DNA from: Elusimicrobia bacterium GWA2_62_23
GTDB taxonomy: Bacteria > Elusimicrobiota > Elusimicrobia > Elusimicrobiales > UBA9959
Assembly (NCBI GenBank): GCA_001799635.1
Contig: MGTV01000041.1
Location: 1-33,831, forward strand
DNA length: 33,831 nucleotides
Direction: 5' to 3'
Below the pieces are notes generated by a model, which was given only the letters and a program-made list of their open reading frames with translations, had not been told where the DNA came from and searched no databases. How positions within the stretch are numbered: position 1 is the stretch's first letter; every line of letters starts with the position of its first letter. The position numbers and the translations under genes were made by a program. Below are positions 1-12,120 of the stretch, in pieces.

Positions 1-1
1 A

Positions 2-2440
<2,439 letters not shown>

Positions 2441-2456
2441 TTAACGGAGCACAGAC

Positions 2457-4964
2457 ATGGCAGAACCTAAAGACCTTACACCGAAGCAGACCGAGAACAT
2501 GTTCGTCAACATCGTGGACCGGGATATCAGCGAGGAGATGAAATCCTCCTATATCGACTACTCCATGAGCGTCATAGTGGGCCGCGCGCTGCCCGACGTG
2601 CGCGACGGCTTGAAGCCCGTGCACCGCCGCGTGCTCTACACCATGGACGACATGGGCTTGCAGCACAACAAGCCCTTCAAGAAATCCGCCCGCATCGTCG
2701 GCGACGTGATGGGTAAGTACCATCCGCACGGCGACGCCTCCATCTACGACACCCTCGTGCGCATGGCGCAGCCGTTCAGCCTGCGCTACATGCTCGTGGA
2801 CGGGCAGGGCAACTTCGGCTCCGTGGACGGCGACCCCGCCGCCGCGATGCGTTACACCGAGGCCCGCCTCTCCGGCATAGCCGGCGAGCTGCTGGCCGAC
2901 ATCGAGAAGGAGACGGTTAAATTCGTCCCCAACTACGACGGCTCCATGACCGAGCCCTCCGTGCTGCCGGCCAAACTCCCCAACCTCCTCGTAAACGGCT
3001 CCTCCGGCATCGCGGTCGGCATGGCCACCAACATCCCCACGCATAACCTCGCCGAGGTCTGCGAGGCCACCATAGCCGTCATCGAGAACCCCGAGATAGA
3101 CGTCAAGGACCTGATGAAGATCATCAAGGGCCCCGACTTCCCGACCTCCGGCATCATCCGCGGCCGCAAGGGTATCAGGGATTATTTCGAGACCGGCCGC
3201 GGCTCCATCACCATCCAGGCCCGCGCCGAGATAGAGGAGATGAAGGGCAACCGCGAGTGCATCGTGGTGACCGAGATCCCCTACCAGGTCAACAAGTCCA
3301 CCCTGATCGAGACCATAGCCGAGCTCGTGAAGGAAAAGAAGATCCCGGACATCTCCGACATCCGCGACGAGAGCGACCGCCGCGGCATGCGCATCGTCAT
3401 CGAGATCAAGCGCGACGGCAACGCCCAGGTGGTCCTGAACCAGCTCTACAAGCACACCCAGATGGAGACCGGCTTCGGCGTGATCATGCTGGCCATCGTG
3501 GACGGCCGCCCGCGCGTGCTGCCCATTAAGGAAGTGATGAGCCAGTACGTGCGCCACCGCCGCCTGATGGTGGTGAACCGCACCAAGTACGACCTGAAGA
3601 AGGCCCTGGCCCGCGCCCACATCCTGGAAGGCTACCTGATAGCCCTGCAGAACATCGACGCGGTGGTGGAGATCATCAAGAAGGCCAAGGACGCGCTCGA
3701 AGCCAAGATAAAATTGATGGCCAAGTTCGCGCTGTCCGACATCCAGGCCCAGGCCATCCTGGACATGCGCCTGCACCAGCTGACCAAACTTGAGGTCGGC
3801 GCCATAGAGGAAGAGCACAAGGCCCTGATGAAGCTCATCGCCGAGCTGCGCTCCATCCTCGGCGACCCCAAGAAGGTCCTGAAGATCATAGTGGAAGAGC
3901 TGAAGATGATGAAGGATAAGTACGGCGACAAGCGCCAGACCGAGATCACCGGCGAAGCGGCCGAACTCGACATCGAAGACCTCATCCCCGAGGAGAAGGT
4001 CGTGATCACCATGAGCCACGGCGGCTACATCAAGCGCATACCCGCCGACACCTACAAGGTGCAGGGCCGGGGCGGCAAGGGCATCATCGGTTCCGAGGTG
4101 CGCGAAGAGGACTTCATCGAGAAGCTCTTCGTGACCTCCAGCCACGCCACCATCCTGATGTTCACCACGCGCGGCAAGGTGTACGCGCTGAAGGGCTACG
4201 AGATCCCCGAGGGCAACCGCACCTCCCGCGGCAAGGCGATAGTGAACCTGCTGCAGGTGAAGGACGAGAAGGTGACCTCGGTGCTCGCCGTGGAATCCTT
4301 CGACGAGGCCAAGGGCAAGGAAAGCTTCATCGTGATGTGCACCCGCAAGGGCAACATCAAGAAGACCCCCATCTCGGACTTCGCCAATATCCGGCGCGGC
4401 GGCATCATAGCCATCGGCCTGGAGGACGGCGACATCCTGACGAGCGTGGGCCACACCGACGGCAAGTACGAGATCATCATCGGCACCAAAGAGGGCATGA
4501 GCATCCGCTTCAGCGAGAGCGACGTGCGCTCCATGGGCCGCGGGGCCATGGGCGTGCGCGGCATCCGCCTGGACAAGACCGACACGGTCATAGGCATGGA
4601 AGTGGCCGAGCCCAAGACCAAGAAGTCGCTGCTGACGGTCTGCGAGAACGGCTACGGCAAGCGCACCGACCTCGACGAGTACCGGCACCAGGGCCGCGGC
4701 GGCTCGGGCGTCATCACTATAAAGGCCACCGACCGCAACGGCGCGGTGGTGGGCATCCACCTGGTGGAGAACAAGGACCACCTGATGGTGATGACCGAGA
4801 AGGGCAAGATCATCCGCATGGCCTGCAAGGACCTGCGTGTGATCAGCCGCAACACCCAGGGCGTGCGCCTGGTCCGCATGGAGGAAGGCGACAAGATAGC
4901 CTCCGTGGAACCGGTCATAGACGACGGCGAGGAGCCCAAGCCCGCGGCGGAAGAAAAGAAGTAG
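2457..4964 (+). CDS. gyrA: DNA gyrase subunit A
   Basis: Breakage-reunion subunit of DNA gyrase, 835 residues. The catalytic tyrosine is Tyr133 in [12 protein letters not shown]. The quinolone-resistance region is at about residues 78-104 ([19 protein letters not shown]). The C-terminal pinwheel carries a GyrA box, QGRGGKG, near residue 530, which separates it from topoisomerase IV ParC. A GGAG Shine-Dalgarno 7 bases before the ATG supports the start. It lies 16 bp after gyrB and ends at a strong terminator. The position equivalent to E. coli Ser83 is Ala94, while the acidic Asp98 (E. coli Asp87) is kept. Confidence 0.98.
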   Translation: MAEPKDLTPKQTENMFVNIVDRDISEEMKSSYIDYSMSVIVGRALPDVRDGLKPVHRRVLYTMDDMGLQHNKPFKKSARIVGDVMGKYHPHGDASIYDTLVRMAQPFSLRYMLVDGQGNFGSVDGDPAAAMRYTEARLSGIAGELLADIEKETVKFVPNYDGSMTEPSVLPAKLPNLLVNGSSGIAVGMATNIPTHNLAEVCEATIAVIENPEIDVKDLMKIIKGPDFPTSGIIRGRKGIRDYFETGRGSITIQARAEIEEMKGNRECIVVTEIPYQVNKSTLIETIAELVKEKKIPDISDIRDESDRRGMRIVIEIKRDGNAQVVLNQLYKHTQMETGFGVIMLAIVDGRPRVLPIKEVMSQYVRHRRLMVVNRTKYDLKKALARAHILEGYLIALQNIDAVVEIIKKAKDALEAKIKLMAKFALSDIQAQAILDMRLHQLTKLEVGAIEEEHKALMKLIAELRSILGDPKKVLKIIVEELKMMKDKYGDKRQTEITGEAAELDIEDLIPEEKVVITMSHGGYIKRIPADTYKVQGRGGKGIIGSEVREEDFIEKLFVTSSHATILMFTTRGKVYALKGYEIPEGNRTSRGKAIVNLLQVKDEKVTSVLAVESFDEAKGKESFIVMCTRKGNIKKTPISDFANIRRGGIIAIGLEDGDILTSVGHTDGKYEIIIGTKEGMSIRFSESDVRSMGRGAMGVRGIRLDKTDTVIGMEVAEPKTKKSLLTVCENGYGKRTDLDEYRHQGRGGSGVITIKATDRNGAVVGIHLVENKDHLMVMTEKGKIIRMACKDLRVISRNTQGVRLVRMEEGDKIASVEPVIDDGEEPKPAAEEKK

Positions 4965-4982
4965 CCGCGGCGCTCAAAGAAG

Positions 4983-5017
4983 CGGCCGGAGAGGGCGACC
5001 TCCCCGGCCGTTTTTTT
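4983..5017 (+). terminator. Rho-independent terminator after gyrA
   Basis: The left arm CGGCCGG-A-GAGG pairs with CCTC-C-CCGGCCG around a GCGA loop (11 base pairs, one A-C mismatch) and is followed by seven T. It closes the gyrBA operon. The last T of the run begins an extended -10 promoter for the downstream kinase gene. Confidence 0.9.
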
Positions 5018-5025
5018 GTTATTAT
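5017..5025 (+). promoter_or_regulatory. Extended -10 promoter for kinase gene 1
   Basis: TGTTATTAT is a TGn-extended -10 (hexamer TATTAT) starting on the final T of the gyrA terminator. No convincing -35 is seen, because the region upstream is the terminator stem. A start near 5032 would leave about an 18-base leader. Predicted from sequence only. Confidence 0.45.
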
Positions 5026-5049
5026 CACGGGAGGGGTGTTGATAAAAGT

Positions 5050-7665
5050 ATGCCGGAAAAGAAGCATTTAACCAGGCAAGTCTCTCTCATGGCGCAGCCG
5101 CCTGGCCCCTCCGGGGCTGGGTGGAGCGCCGATATACTTAATTTATATACAGAGAGAGCTGTTTTGGGTGAGGGCGGGAAGGGCAGGGTGTATTTGCTTG
5201 AGAACAAGAGTACCGGCCGACGGTTCGCGGTAAAACGCGTTATTGGCCTGGAGCAGGAACTTAAAAGAGATTTTTTATCGGAACAAAAAACCAGAGCGAT
5301 GACTAAAGGGAGTACCAGGGAAAATCTCCGGCGTGAGTTTCTGACGGAGTTGCAGACTTGGATAGATCTTCCGGAGCATCCCAACCTTGTAACTTGCCGT
5401 TCTTTTATGGCCGGGGATGAAGTGTTGATATTCGCCGATTATGTGGAGGGCGGCAGTCTGCAGAAGTGGATGGATTCCAAACAATTATACGAAGGAGGAG
5501 ATAAAGTCGCCCTTAAACGCATATTGGATGTAGCCATTCAGTCCGCCTGGGGTCTTCATTGCCTGCACGAACTTGGAATTATCCATCAGGATGTTAAACC
5601 CGCGAATCTCATGATCTCCAATGAGGCCGATGGTGCTAGGCGCAATATCAGGGTAAAGGTGGCGGATTACGGGGTAGCGCGGGTCGGGGCGGCCAGCTCC
5701 GTATGCGGGGAATCGGGCCAGGATAATAAAATTCCTGTAATTTGCGGCGCACTTACTGAAGGCTATGCCTCGCCGGAACAGCTTGAACCTCTTTTCAAGC
5801 GGAACTTGGACTGGCGCACAGACTTGTGGTCATGGGGGATGAGCGTCTTTGAGATGTTCTATGGAAGACTGCCGTCTAAAAAGCCCGGAGAAGCGCCGCA
5901 AAAACTGCTGGCCTTTCTTGAACATGAACCGGGCTCGTCCAGCGAGATCCAGATACCGGCGGCGATTGTTACCATACTACGCAGTTGTTTTCAGGAAGAT
6001 CCGTCTCAGCGATGGAAAAGTTTTGCCGTTGTAATAAATAGGCTGAAGAATGTGTTCCGTGAGGTTACAGGGGAGGAATATTTAAATGAGCTGAAGCCAA
6101 TAGCCATACCCGACTCGGCTTATTCCGGCATAAGCGACAGGCGAACGCGGGACGGCCGGGGATGGCGCAACCCCAAAGCGGCTCTTTTGCTGGCGCTTCA
6201 GGAAGCCGGTAGGCCCAATGACGCGCTTGGAGAGGTGCGGGGGCAACCGTGGAGGAAAAGGGGCGGCCAATTGGCGGCGGATATCGCGGTGTTCGATGAA
6301 GCCAGGGCAATAATCGAGAGCCTTATACAAGCTGGACGGAAAGAATTAAGGAAAACCCTGGCGGAATTGTGCGTTGAAACAAGTCTGGTCCTGGAGACCG
6401 CCGAAGATCATTACACGGCGCTTAATCTATACGAGAAAGCCGCTGAAATTTATGAGCAATTGGTGGGGAAAGAGGGGCATGCTGATTATTTGGCGGAATT
6501 GGCGAAGGTTTATCTGTATTGGGGGCATGCCCTTGGCGAGCTGGGGTTTGTTCACGGCTCCATAAATTATTGTGCTAAGGCGGTTGAAATATACGGCCGG
6601 TTGGTTAACGAAGAGAAGCGCATGGAATTATCATCTGCATTGGCGCAAAGCTATTATTATCTGGCCGAGGCTCGCGGCGACACCGAGTCTAAACTTGAGT
6701 TGTGTGATAAAGCTATTTCCATACATAAGCTCTTGGCGGAGAAGGAAAATCGAAAAGGGTTTTATTATGACTTGGGAAAAGATTTTCTTTGCAAGGCCTC
6801 AGCCCTTCTGTCTCCTGACCCGGAAGCGGCAGCGGCGAATAATTTTGCGCTTGTGCTGCTGAATAAGGCTATTATAATTTTAGAGCGGCTGGTTTTGGCG
6901 GAGAAGCGGCGCGAATTCCGACCGGAATTGGCGAACGCTTACGGGCATAAAGCGCGCGTGCTTCGCTATCTCGGTGACGGGGACGGAGCTCTGCCTTTTT
7001 GCGATAAATCCATGGAGCTTTACGATCAACTTGTCGATACCGAGGGGCGAAGCGAGTTCTTCAGAGATTTTGCAATGAGCAGTCTGCAGAAGGCTCTGGT
7101 GTTAACTCTGCTGCAGCGTGATGAGGATGCGTTGCCCTTTTACAATAAAGCCGTTGAGGGGTTGGAGCGACTGGTGATTGTTGATGGGCGTAGTCGCTTT
7201 GCCGCGGACCTGTCAACAGGCTATTACTATAAGGCGCTAAGACTTAAAGGTTCGGCCGCGGCAGAATTGTTCGATAAATCCGCGGCCATTCTTGAGCGGC
7301 ACGTTAATGTTGAAAAGAGAAATCAGTTTTCGCGCAGATTGGCGACAATTTATTGTGTAAGCGCGCGAAGGGCTTCTTACTCCCCAATACCATTATTCGA
7401 CAAGGCTATCGCGATATTGGAGGGCCTGGCCGTAGCGGAAAATAATATTTCCTGCGCGACAGACCTTGCAAGGGTGTACCGGTATAAAGCAGAAGCCTCC
7501 GGTAGACAGGGAGCGGCAGAGATATACGCCAAGGCAATTCCTCTATTGGAACGGCTGACCGCCGGAGGAAAGGACAGTGGGCTTCTTTCTGAATTAGACA
7601 AACTGCGCAAAAGCCGTGATTCCGCCTTGTCTGAAACGGACTATTGGGGAAATCATGGTTTGTAG
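5050..7665 (+). CDS. Ser/Thr protein kinase with TPR-like repeat tail (kinase 1)
   Basis: Eukaryotic-type Ser/Thr kinase, 871 residues, with no clear transmembrane segment. The kinase domain spans about residues 35-335: glycine loop GEGGKGRVY (40-48), Lys62 in AVKR, catalytic loop HQDVKPAN (His179, Asp181, Lys183, Asn186), DYG at 206-208 in place of DFG, SPE at 241-243 in place of APE, and DLWSWGMSVFEM. The Arg of the usual HRD is Gln, so this is a non-RD kinase. From about residue 410 to the end, repeats of roughly 45-55 residues with the pattern YxKAxxxLExLVxxExR resemble TPR or Sel1-like helical hairpins and probably bind partners. A second related kinase lies directly downstream, followed by an FHA protein that could read its phosphothreonines. 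Base composition is less GC-rich than gyrBA, which suggests acquisition. A second in-frame ATG at 5089 is possible. Substrates are unknown. Confidence 0.88.
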   Translation: MPEKKHLTRQVSLMAQPPGPSGAGWSADILNLYTERAVLGEGGKGRVYLLENKSTGRRFAVKRVIGLEQELKRDFLSEQKTRAMTKGSTRENLRREFLTELQTWIDLPEHPNLVTCRSFMAGDEVLIFADYVEGGSLQKWMDSKQLYEGGDKVALKRILDVAIQSAWGLHCLHELGIIHQDVKPANLMISNEADGARRNIRVKVADYGVARVGAASSVCGESGQDNKIPVICGALTEGYASPEQLEPLFKRNLDWRTDLWSWGMSVFEMFYGRLPSKKPGEAPQKLLAFLEHEPGSSSEIQIPAAIVTILRSCFQEDPSQRWKSFAVVINRLKNVFREVTGEEYLNELKPIAIPDSAYSGISDRRTRDGRGWRNPKAALLLALQEAGRPNDALGEVRGQPWRKRGGQLAADIAVFDEARAIIESLIQAGRKELRKTLAELCVETSLVLETAEDHYTALNLYEKAAEIYEQLVGKEGHADYLAELAKVYLYWGHALGELGFVHGSINYCAKAVEIYGRLVNEEKRMELSSALAQSYYYLAEARGDTESKLELCDKAISIHKLLAEKENRKGFYYDLGKDFLCKASALLSPDPEAAAANNFALVLLNKAIIILERLVLAEKRREFRPELANAYGHKARVLRYLGDGDGALPFCDKSMELYDQLVDTEGRSEFFRDFAMSSLQKALVLTLLQRDEDALPFYNKAVEGLERLVIVDGRSRFAADLSTGYYYKALRLKGSAAAELFDKSAAILERHVNVEKRNQFSRRLATIYCVSARRASYSPIPLFDKAIAILEGLAVAENNISCATDLARVYRYKAEASGRQGAAEIYAKAIPLLERLTAGGKDSGLLSELDKLRKSRDSALSETDYWGNHGL

Positions 7666-7936
7666 TTGTTTTTCGCTGGTTGGCAAGGAGATTGTTCTCC
7701 AATAACTGCCATGACAGTTGTTGCAGGATTTGGCCTGCGCGCATATACTCACGGCTAACAATGTAACAAATCGGCAGCTACAGCCTAATAGTATAGGGGG
7801 TAATTCTGCGATACTGTCCCTAGCAGTTTTTAGTGGCATAGCGGTCGGATTGAATGTGTTAGCTTGTGTACGACAGGTTGCTTCCTGGTACACTCTTATG
7901 AGAACAAAGAAAAAGAGCGATAAAAGTGAATGTTCC
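7666..7936 (+). other. Intergenic stretch between the two kinases
   Basis: 271 bases without a gene I can support. The frame of kinase 2 stays open back to 7715, with a TTG at 7718 and an ATG at 7898. This part would encode a hydrophobic stretch (about residues 30-50 of the extension) that could act as a membrane anchor if translated. No Shine-Dalgarno precedes those codons at a normal distance; an AAGGAG at 7685 is too far upstream of the TTG. I see no terminator or clear promoter here. Confidence 0.4.
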
Positions 7937-10900
7937 ATGCCGGTAGTTGAGGGCGGCACGGGGAATCCGGTTGTTCCACCACAACAAAAAGAAAATGAAT
8001 TTCAATGGCCGGAGGAGGTAACCAATAATTTTGAGATACAGCGGTTTTTGGGTGAAGGGGGTATGGGACAAGTTTATCTATTAAGAAGCAAATCTACTTG
8101 GCGAGAGTTCGCGGTAAAACGCGCTATTGGTGTTAATGATGTTGATCGCGACAGGATATTTAGAGAGCTCCAAATCTGGCAGGAAATTCCCGAGCAGGTT
8201 AACCTGGTTCCTTGCCGGTTCTTTAGGACGTATGGCGATACTGTGCTTATCTTTTCAGACTATGTTCCGGGAGGAACACTGGAGGAAATGATCTGGTCTG
8301 GAAAATTGTACAAGGGTGGAGAGAAACAGGCTCTGGCGCGAATGCTTGATATTGCCATCCAACTGGGGTGGGGTGCGGCGTGCCTGCACGAACTTGGCCT
8401 AATCCATCAGGACATTAAGCCTCTTAATGTGTTGATTGATGACGAGACGCAAAAAGATGGACGTATTTTTACTGTAAAGCTGGCAGATTTCGGGATATCT
8501 CGGATGGGTGCCGTACTGGGCACTAATCAGGAAGTGTTAGGCAATACTGTTGCCTGCGGTGGGCGTGGGACACCGGCATATGCTTCTCCAGAGCAGGCAA
8601 TAGGAACGCGTTTAACTCATCGTTCCGATATGTGGTCTTGGGGGCTCAGTATTCTCCAAATGTTCCAAGGACGTGTTGGGTGGACGCGATGGAGTGATGA
8701 GCGTGCCATTCTTGAATCGTTTGCGTGCCAGAGGAGTTTCGAAATTCCGGCGCTTACTAAAGATATCGAGGCTATACTCAAAGGCTGTCTTAAACAAAAC
8801 CCAGAGCAGCGATGGGCGACAATGTTGCAAATTATAGAAATGCTGCGGGCGGCCTATAAGAGTGCCATTGGGACCGACTATACAACCGAATTGCCACCGA
8901 TGGAGAAACAGGACCCAAAAGAACAGAGCGCCAGAGGCGATATTTTAAAAAGTCGCCGCTGGGATGATCCACGTGACTATCTGAAAAAAGCGTTGCAGGC
9001 CAAATATGGCAGCACCGCTGAAGCACAGGAAATATTGGTGCGCAAGGCAAATTGTGGTCGCGGCAATCTGGCATTAAATCTGGAAATCTATTCCAAAGCA
9101 CTGGAAATCTATGAGGATTTGATAGGCCAAGGCCACGAGAACTTCATCAGAGAGTTGATAGAGTTGTATTGGCAGGCGAGTCATGTCCATTATGCCGTTG
9201 GCAATTATGCCGGGCAGGCAGAAATGTATGAGCGGGCCATCTGTACTCTTGAGCCATTGCTTCATGGAAAAAATAGACTAGTGGTTATTGGCTGGTTATC
9301 AAAACTATATCGTAACAAGATCGTGACATTAATAGAGAACCATAGAGAAGAAAAAGCGGAAGAATGTTGCGAAAAAGCCGTACAAATCTGTGAGTTGGCA
9401 CGAGGGACGGATAAGTGGAGAGAGGTAAGCCAGCAGCTTGCGGTAATATATTCAAGTGAGGGGACGCTCTTATCCCTTTCTGGACGGTGGCGGGTTTCTG
9501 ATGAGTGGTTTGATAAAGCTATTTTATTGTGTAAAGAGCAACTCGCTCTGAAAGATGAGACGATTTTTGAAAGAGAATTACTTTTTGCCACTCTAAACAA
9601 AGCCGTCTCATTGAATGAGCGAACTGGGGGGAAGGAAGAAGCCCTTAGGATCATGATGGACGCCCTCCTGGTAATGGAGCGGCTGGCAAGCTCGAGTGGT
9701 CTTGTTTCCGACAAATGCGACTTGGCGGCGCTTTATAACAATATCGCGGCTGTCCACTCGGATCTTGGTGCGAACAACGCGGCAATTCAGATGTATGACA
9801 AAGCGATTGACCTGTTAGAAAAAAGTGCCCCTCCGAAAGAGGCAAAATACATGGAACGCCTGGGCGAGTTCTGCGTGCACAAGGCCGAACTCCTTACAAA
9901 CTTGGGGCGGAGAGACTCCGCCATTGAATTCTTTGACAAAGCTATAAGATTGTTTGATAGCGTTGTTAACAAGGATGGTCATGTGCAATTTTCTCGCGGG
10001 CTCGCAAGAGGGCTTTATGGTAAAGCGGGCTGTTTACTACAGGCTAAGGATGGGGATAAACCATCGGCGATACTCTTGTTAAATCGCGCTTTAGTTATCC
10101 TTGAGCATCTAAATGAGAATGGTCACGGGGGGGTGTTGCCCGCCTTGACGGTTGTCCGCAAGGATCTGGAAAAAGCAACTCTGAAATCTGAAGGCGCTGC
10201 TGCTGTGAACAATAACGTTGCCAGTGTTATCCGGAGACTCTTACAGTGGGCTTTGAGCGGCATGGACAACACAATTGTTGGTGGGCGGTGGCTAGGCAGG
10301 TATGACGTGGTCTTGATGGGGTATTGTTGGAAAGCTGTTCTTTACAAAAAACTCGGAAATATCCAGGCGGCTATTGAAATGTACGACTTGGCCATATCAA
10401 CAGGGAAGGAATTATTGAAAAGCGACAAGCGTAAAGAAGAAATAAAAGAGCTAATTGTTGATGCCATTGTTAAAAAGTCGGCTATGGTTGTGGATTATAA
10501 ACCAGATCACAATCTAATGGCTCAATTGATTTCTGGATACGATTGTGCCATAGAATTAACAGAAGGGATACTCCGCAAGTGGACGGGGGTATTCAAGGAT
10601 GCGCCAATATCACTCTCACAACTGCGTAATTGCGCTATCGTTGAACCAGAGTGGCTGCCGGCCAAGCTGTATCTTCTTCATAGGGTTCTCGCATATCTGT
10701 TTGTGAAACTCGCATGGGCCATTCTGAACATAGGGATAATTGTGGCGACGTTTTTGCAGACGGGCATGAAAAATTTTTATGCCAAAAAATTAGCCAAACT
10801 ATATACGGGGAAAGCCCGCGTAGCTGCTCAATTGGGAGAGAAGAAAGCCGCGATATCCGCGTATCAGCTTGCTATTGAAAAGTATAACTCCATTGGGAAG

Positions 10901-10978
10901 AAATGCTCAAAGGAGATTGTTAAGCTTTCCGGTGAAAAGGCCTTTTTAGAGGGTAAACACTGGGTCTATATTTCTTGA
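7937..10978 (+). CDS. Ser/Thr protein kinase with TPR-like repeat tail (kinase 2)
   Basis: Second kinase of the same design, 1013 residues from the chosen start. Kinase domain: GEGGMGQVY (39-47), Lys61, HQDIKPLN (His157, Asp159, Lys161, Asn164), DFG at 184-186, an intact GTPAYASPE, and DMWSWGLSI. It is again HQD rather than HRD. The C-terminal two thirds contain TPR-like repeats (YDKAIDLLE, FDKAIRLFD and similar). A strongly hydrophobic segment near residues 912-937 could be a membrane helix or a buried repeat. The ATG at 7937 was chosen because it puts a similar number of residues before the glycine loop as in kinase 1, and because GATAAAAGT and ATGCCGG occur at the start of both genes. Starts at 7898 (ATG) or 7718 (TTG) would add 13 or 73 residues. 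Probably a diverged tandem duplicate of kinase 1. Confidence 0.85.
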   Translation: MPVVEGGTGNPVVPPQQKENEFQWPEEVTNNFEIQRFLGEGGMGQVYLLRSKSTWREFAVKRAIGVNDVDRDRIFRELQIWQEIPEQVNLVPCRFFRTYGDTVLIFSDYVPGGTLEEMIWSGKLYKGGEKQALARMLDIAIQLGWGAACLHELGLIHQDIKPLNVLIDDETQKDGRIFTVKLADFGISRMGAVLGTNQEVLGNTVACGGRGTPAYASPEQAIGTRLTHRSDMWSWGLSILQMFQGRVGWTRWSDERAILESFACQRSFEIPALTKDIEAILKGCLKQNPEQRWATMLQIIEMLRAAYKSAIGTDYTTELPPMEKQDPKEQSARGDILKSRRWDDPRDYLKKALQAKYGSTAEAQEILVRKANCGRGNLALNLEIYSKALEIYEDLIGQGHENFIRELIELYWQASHVHYAVGNYAGQAEMYERAICTLEPLLHGKNRLVVIGWLSKLYRNKIVTLIENHREEKAEECCEKAVQICELARGTDKWREVSQQLAVIYSSEGTLLSLSGRWRVSDEWFDKAILLCKEQLALKDETIFERELLFATLNKAVSLNERTGGKEEALRIMMDALLVMERLASSSGLVSDKCDLAALYNNIAAVHSDLGANNAAIQMYDKAIDLLEKSAPPKEAKYMERLGEFCVHKAELLTNLGRRDSAIEFFDKAIRLFDSVVNKDGHVQFSRGLARGLYGKAGCLLQAKDGDKPSAILLLNRALVILEHLNENGHGGVLPALTVVRKDLEKATLKSEGAAAVNNNVASVIRRLLQWALSGMDNTIVGGRWLGRYDVVLMGYCWKAVLYKKLGNIQAAIEMYDLAISTGKELLKSDKRKEEIKELIVDAIVKKSAMVVDYKPDHNLMAQLISGYDCAIELTEGILRKWTGVFKDAPISLSQLRNCAIVEPEWLPAKLYLLHRVLAYLFVKLAWAILNIGIIVATFLQTGMKNFYAKKLAKLYTGKARVAAQLGEKKAAISAYQLAIEKYNSIGKKCSKEIVKLSGEKAFLEGKHWVYIS

Positions 10979-11044
10979 GTAAAAAGATGTTAGGATAGAG
11001 TGAATTCTGGCCATTTAATTGTGGGGCGGCGGGGGGGGTGATTT

Positions 11045-12052
11045 ATGCCGGTAAAATGGTACTGGGCTCATGACGGGAAAGATTTCGTAGAATTTGAAAA
11101 TCCGCAGGAGCGGACGGCTTTCAATATCATAAAGCCGGTGCTCGAGAGCGCGTTCGTTCACGGCGACTCCTGCCACGTTCTGGTCAACGTCCAGAAATGC
11201 AACGGCATTCCTTACAAACCGGACCTGCTGTTTTTGAAAAAGGACGGCGCCGGAGCGGTGGACTTAAAGCACTATTCGGGGAGCATCTCCGCAAAATTTG
11301 AGAAGAGGGGTGGCGCGGAACGCCCGTTCTGTGTGGACGCAAGCGGCGTGCTGTTCTCGCAGGCCCATGACCAGCAGTACCAGGGAGAATTTCATCAGGT
11401 GGCCGGGTATTCCGGGGTTTTAAAACGACTTATCCAGAAAGAATGCGGCCTAGAAAACGCTCCCTTTAAAACTTATTTCGGACTGTGTTTTACCGGGATA
11501 AACGCGGACTTTTCTCCGGCCCAAAAATTCATTTCCGACAATTACGGGGACCCAAGAATTAAAATAGAACAGTTCTCTCGCCTTTGCGTGCCGGAAGATC
11601 TTGGGCAAGAACTCTTTGATGCCGCTTTCGGGCGCCTGCCGTGGGGCAGGACTCCCGCGGAAGAACAGATAATGAAGATTATCGGAGCTTTTCATTGTCT
11701 TCCGCGGGATTTTAACGAGCGGTGGATAGAGATAAACGACAAAGTATACACGCAACCATGCCTGCTGGCAGGCAGAAAAGGTACGGAGACGGCCCAGGAC
11801 CTGCAGCTTGACGGCGGGGAAGTCGTTTCTGAGCGTCATCTTTTAATCATCCGCGATAAACCCGGTCATGTCCGGCTCCGTGATACGTCCACTAACGGCA
11901 CCTACGTTAACTCCACTAAGTTAAGTCATGCCGAGGTGGTTTTGCCACTCGACGAGGGGCTTCCCATTCATTTGTGGTTCCATGGCGGCGCGCAGTTGGT
12001 TCTGCGCAGCCCGGGGCTCCCGGAGCATAAGCGCACCCGGGCGGCCTCCTGA
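11045..12052 (+). CDS. NERD nuclease-like domain fused to FHA domain
   Basis: 335 residues. The N-terminal part (about 10-180) resembles NERD, a PD-(D/E)xK nuclease-related domain: Pro59-Asp60, then Asp73-Leu-Lys75 in AVDLKHY, with the usual spacing. The C-terminal part (about 238-325) is an FHA phosphothreonine-binding domain: Gly243-Arg244, Ser262-x-x-His265 in SERH, and STNGTYVN with Asn284. NERD and FHA assignments rest on motifs read by eye; the FHA is the firmer of the two. It sits directly downstream of two Ser/Thr kinases, so recruitment by phosphorylated threonine is the obvious model. A precedent for NERD with a Ser/Thr kinase is PglW of the Pgl/BREX-type phage defence systems. A G-rich stretch (GGGGGGGTG) just before the ATG is the likely ribosome site. 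Confidence 0.78.
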   Translation: MPVKWYWAHDGKDFVEFENPQERTAFNIIKPVLESAFVHGDSCHVLVNVQKCNGIPYKPDLLFLKKDGAGAVDLKHYSGSISAKFEKRGGAERPFCVDASGVLFSQAHDQQYQGEFHQVAGYSGVLKRLIQKECGLENAPFKTYFGLCFTGINADFSPAQKFISDNYGDPRIKIEQFSRLCVPEDLGQELFDAAFGRLPWGRTPAEEQIMKIIGAFHCLPRDFNERWIEINDKVYTQPCLLAGRKGTETAQDLQLDGGEVVSERHLLIIRDKPGHVRLRDTSTNGTYVNSTKLSHAEVVLPLDEGLPIHLWFHGGAQLVLRSPGLPEHKRTRAAS

Positions 12053-12101
12053 GTTCTGGTGCGTAACCTTCTTCCAACTGCGGGCTGCTGTTAGACAGGG
12101 T

Positions 12102-12110
12102 TGGTATATT
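12102..12110 (+). promoter_or_regulatory. Extended -10 promoter before sigma-like gene
   Basis: TGGTATATT is a TGn-extended -10 (hexamer TATATT) lying 10 bases before the ATG at 12121. Transcription would start near 12117 and leave a leader of only a few bases. No good -35 at 17 bases upstream. Prediction only. Confidence 0.4.
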
Positions 12111-12120
12111 AGAGGTGGGT

